A stretch of 5,837 nt of DNA, from assembly GCA_003566875.1 (NCBI GenBank), contig PXBQ01000543.1, forward strand, positions 1 to 5,837. Reading direction: 5' to 3'. Every line of letters starts with the position of its first letter. The first letter of the stretch is position 1. The notes under the pieces are model-generated. The model searched no databases. It was not told where the DNA came from and saw nothing but the letters and a program-made list of their open reading frames with translations. Positions 5,815 through 5,837 of the stretch are shown here, in pieces. The stretch is from Spirochaetaceae bacterium. GTDB taxonomy: Bacteria > Spirochaetota > Spirochaetia > DSM-27196 > PXBQ01. The position numbers and the translations under genes were made by a program.

Positions 5815-5837
5815 ATGAGGACTATTGCCGTCGTCAC
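5815..5837 (+). CDS. Start of a third rightward gene (5' fragment)
   Basis: An ATG at 5815, 11 bases after the preceding stop, opens MRTIAVV before the window ends. The short basic N-terminus followed by a hydrophobic strand is how many Rossmann-type or P-loop proteins begin, but seven residues do not identify a family. The ribosome site is weak (GAGAAC). The tight spacing and same strand favour a real downstream gene of the ribA operon. Confidence 0.4.

Overview
The window is GC-rich bacterial DNA coding on both strands almost without gaps. Evidence for a bacterium is sigma70-like promoter elements, Shine-Dalgarno sequences and tight operon packing with ATGA stop/start overlaps. I cannot name the phylum from the sequence alone. 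No rRNA, tRNA, CRISPR array, insertion sequence or integrase is visible.

The layout is two divergent transcription units separated by a control region of about 135 bases (4188-4322). The leftward unit runs from 4187 to beyond base 1 and holds five genes: a stand-alone RibD C-terminal-type pyrimidine reductase, a medium-chain dehydrogenase lacking the usual zinc ligands, a divergent 6-pyruvoyl-tetrahydropterin-synthase (PTPS/QueD) family protein, a family 4-type glycosyltransferase, and a multi-spanning membrane CDP-alcohol phosphatidyltransferase cut by the window edge. The first four genes are joined by a 4-base overlap, a 1-base gap and another 4-base overlap. The fifth follows after 58 bases. 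The rightward unit starts at 4323 with GTP cyclohydrolase II (ribA), then a J-domain-like protein, then the first codons of a third gene at the right edge.

Taken together the genes read as a GTP-derived pyrimidine/pterin pathway attached to a sugar/lipid-modifying module. RibA would open the GTP ring to 2,5-diamino-6-ribosylamino-4(3H)-pyrimidinone 5'-phosphate. The reductase would convert the ribosyl to a ribityl side chain. The PTPS-like enzyme and the dehydrogenase would modify a pterin or pyrimidine intermediate. The glycosyltransferase and the phosphatidyltransferase would add a sugar and a phospho-alcohol, or act on a membrane acceptor. None of the other usual riboflavin genes (deaminase domain, ribB, ribH, ribE), and neither folE nor the other queuosine genes, lies in the window. 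A dedicated, non-housekeeping product is therefore plausible. The family assignments are well supported; the pathway and its product are inference.

Notable details are a Cys-to-Glu change at the PTPS catalytic position, an Asp-to-Glu change at the third acidic residue of the phosphatidyltransferase motif, and a promoter that places the transcription start on the A of the reductase start codon, predicting a leaderless mRNA.
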